DNA from: Lepturacanthus savala
Taxonomy: Eukaryota; Chordata; Actinopteri; Scombriformes; Trichiuridae
Assembly: GCA_030544235.1 (NCBI GenBank)
Contig: CM060467.1
Location: 8,901,501 to 8,965,500, forward strand
Length of the DNA: 64,000 nucleotides
Reading direction: 5' to 3'
The notes beneath the pieces are model-generated. The model did not search any database. It was not told where the DNA came from and saw only the letters and a program-made list of their open reading frames with translations. Positions 63,711-64,000 of the stretch are shown here, piece by piece (within the stretch, counting starts at the first letter, position 1; every line of letters begins with the position of its first letter). The translations under genes and the position numbers were made by a program.

Positions 63711-64000
63711 AGTTGTCATATGGCAACAATTACTTTGGCTCAATATTACTAAAAAAGCAGTAATATAAAATCCATGTTTTACAGTTGTAAAAATTGTGTC
63801 TTTTATTCTGAAAGACAAAAAAATAATCACATCATATGACCATGAAATACTGTTTTCAGTCCTTTTTACATGGATTGACAAAAATCTTTAGAACCCCCAG
63901 ATCACATTTGTTGCAGCGAACCTGAATATCTCAGTGCATTCTGGGCCAAAATTTGAAAGAGCCCTATATGACAAAATTTACATGGTGTTGCCATATAGCA
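63711..64000. repeat. Probable MITE running off the window end
   Basis: GTTGTCATATGGCAACA at 63712-63728 and the final GTGTTGCCATATAGCA (63985-64000) are inverted, imperfect copies. This suggests terminal repeats of an element of about 290 bp whose last bases may lie beyond 64000. Confidence 0.5.

Overview
The window looks like a stretch of vertebrate, most likely teleost fish, nuclear DNA. The evidence is AT-rich, gene-poor sequence with long microsatellites, one strong CpG island, spliced-gene signals instead of operons, and dense debris of transposon families typical of ray-finned fishes: Tc1-like and hAT miniatures, a hAT transposase relic, LINE 3' tails, tRNA-headed SINEs and LINE reverse-transcriptase scraps. 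A percomorph is my guess from remembered repeat families; no gene settles it. I found no open reading frame with convincing host protein homology. The many 60-200 codon ORFs look like chance ORFs, simple-sequence translations or transposon fragments.

Layout. Bases 1-14,260 are non-coding, with palindromic MITEs, a poly-C tract, a (TA)50 microsatellite, a tandem duplication broken open by later insertions (5,079-6,815), three CpG-richer patches with promoter-like motifs (about 8,860-9,070, 9,540-9,770 and 10,090-10,330), and a 1.16-kb element bounded by TTAA (13,099-14,262). Bases about 14,290-15,560 form the only strong CpG island. On the minus strand it holds a consensus splice donor (last exon base 15,143), preceded by a CRE-like site and a perfect octamer. 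The simplest reading is the promoter and non-coding first exon of a minus-strand gene whose first intron covers much or all of 1-15,142 and whose coding exons may lie outside the window. The gene cannot be named.

Bases 15,560-64,000 resemble an intergenic gene desert or a very long intron. They contain dispersed repeats, an imperfect local duplication (40,868-43,130), a nested repeat cluster (43,750-44,555), a decayed SGNH-hydrolase-like retroelement ORF (about 49,285-49,640), a hAT miniature with an 8-bp target duplication (57,417-57,691), a decayed hAT transposase carrying a nested SINE (about 59,105-61,060), and a decayed minus-strand LINE reverse transcriptase (about 62,200-62,660).

No new biological system was found. 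The most informative items are the CpG-island first exon, the layered insertions that allow relative dating, and the clustered bZIP-type palindromes. Repeat family names rest on remembered consensus sequences and motif reading, not on a database search.
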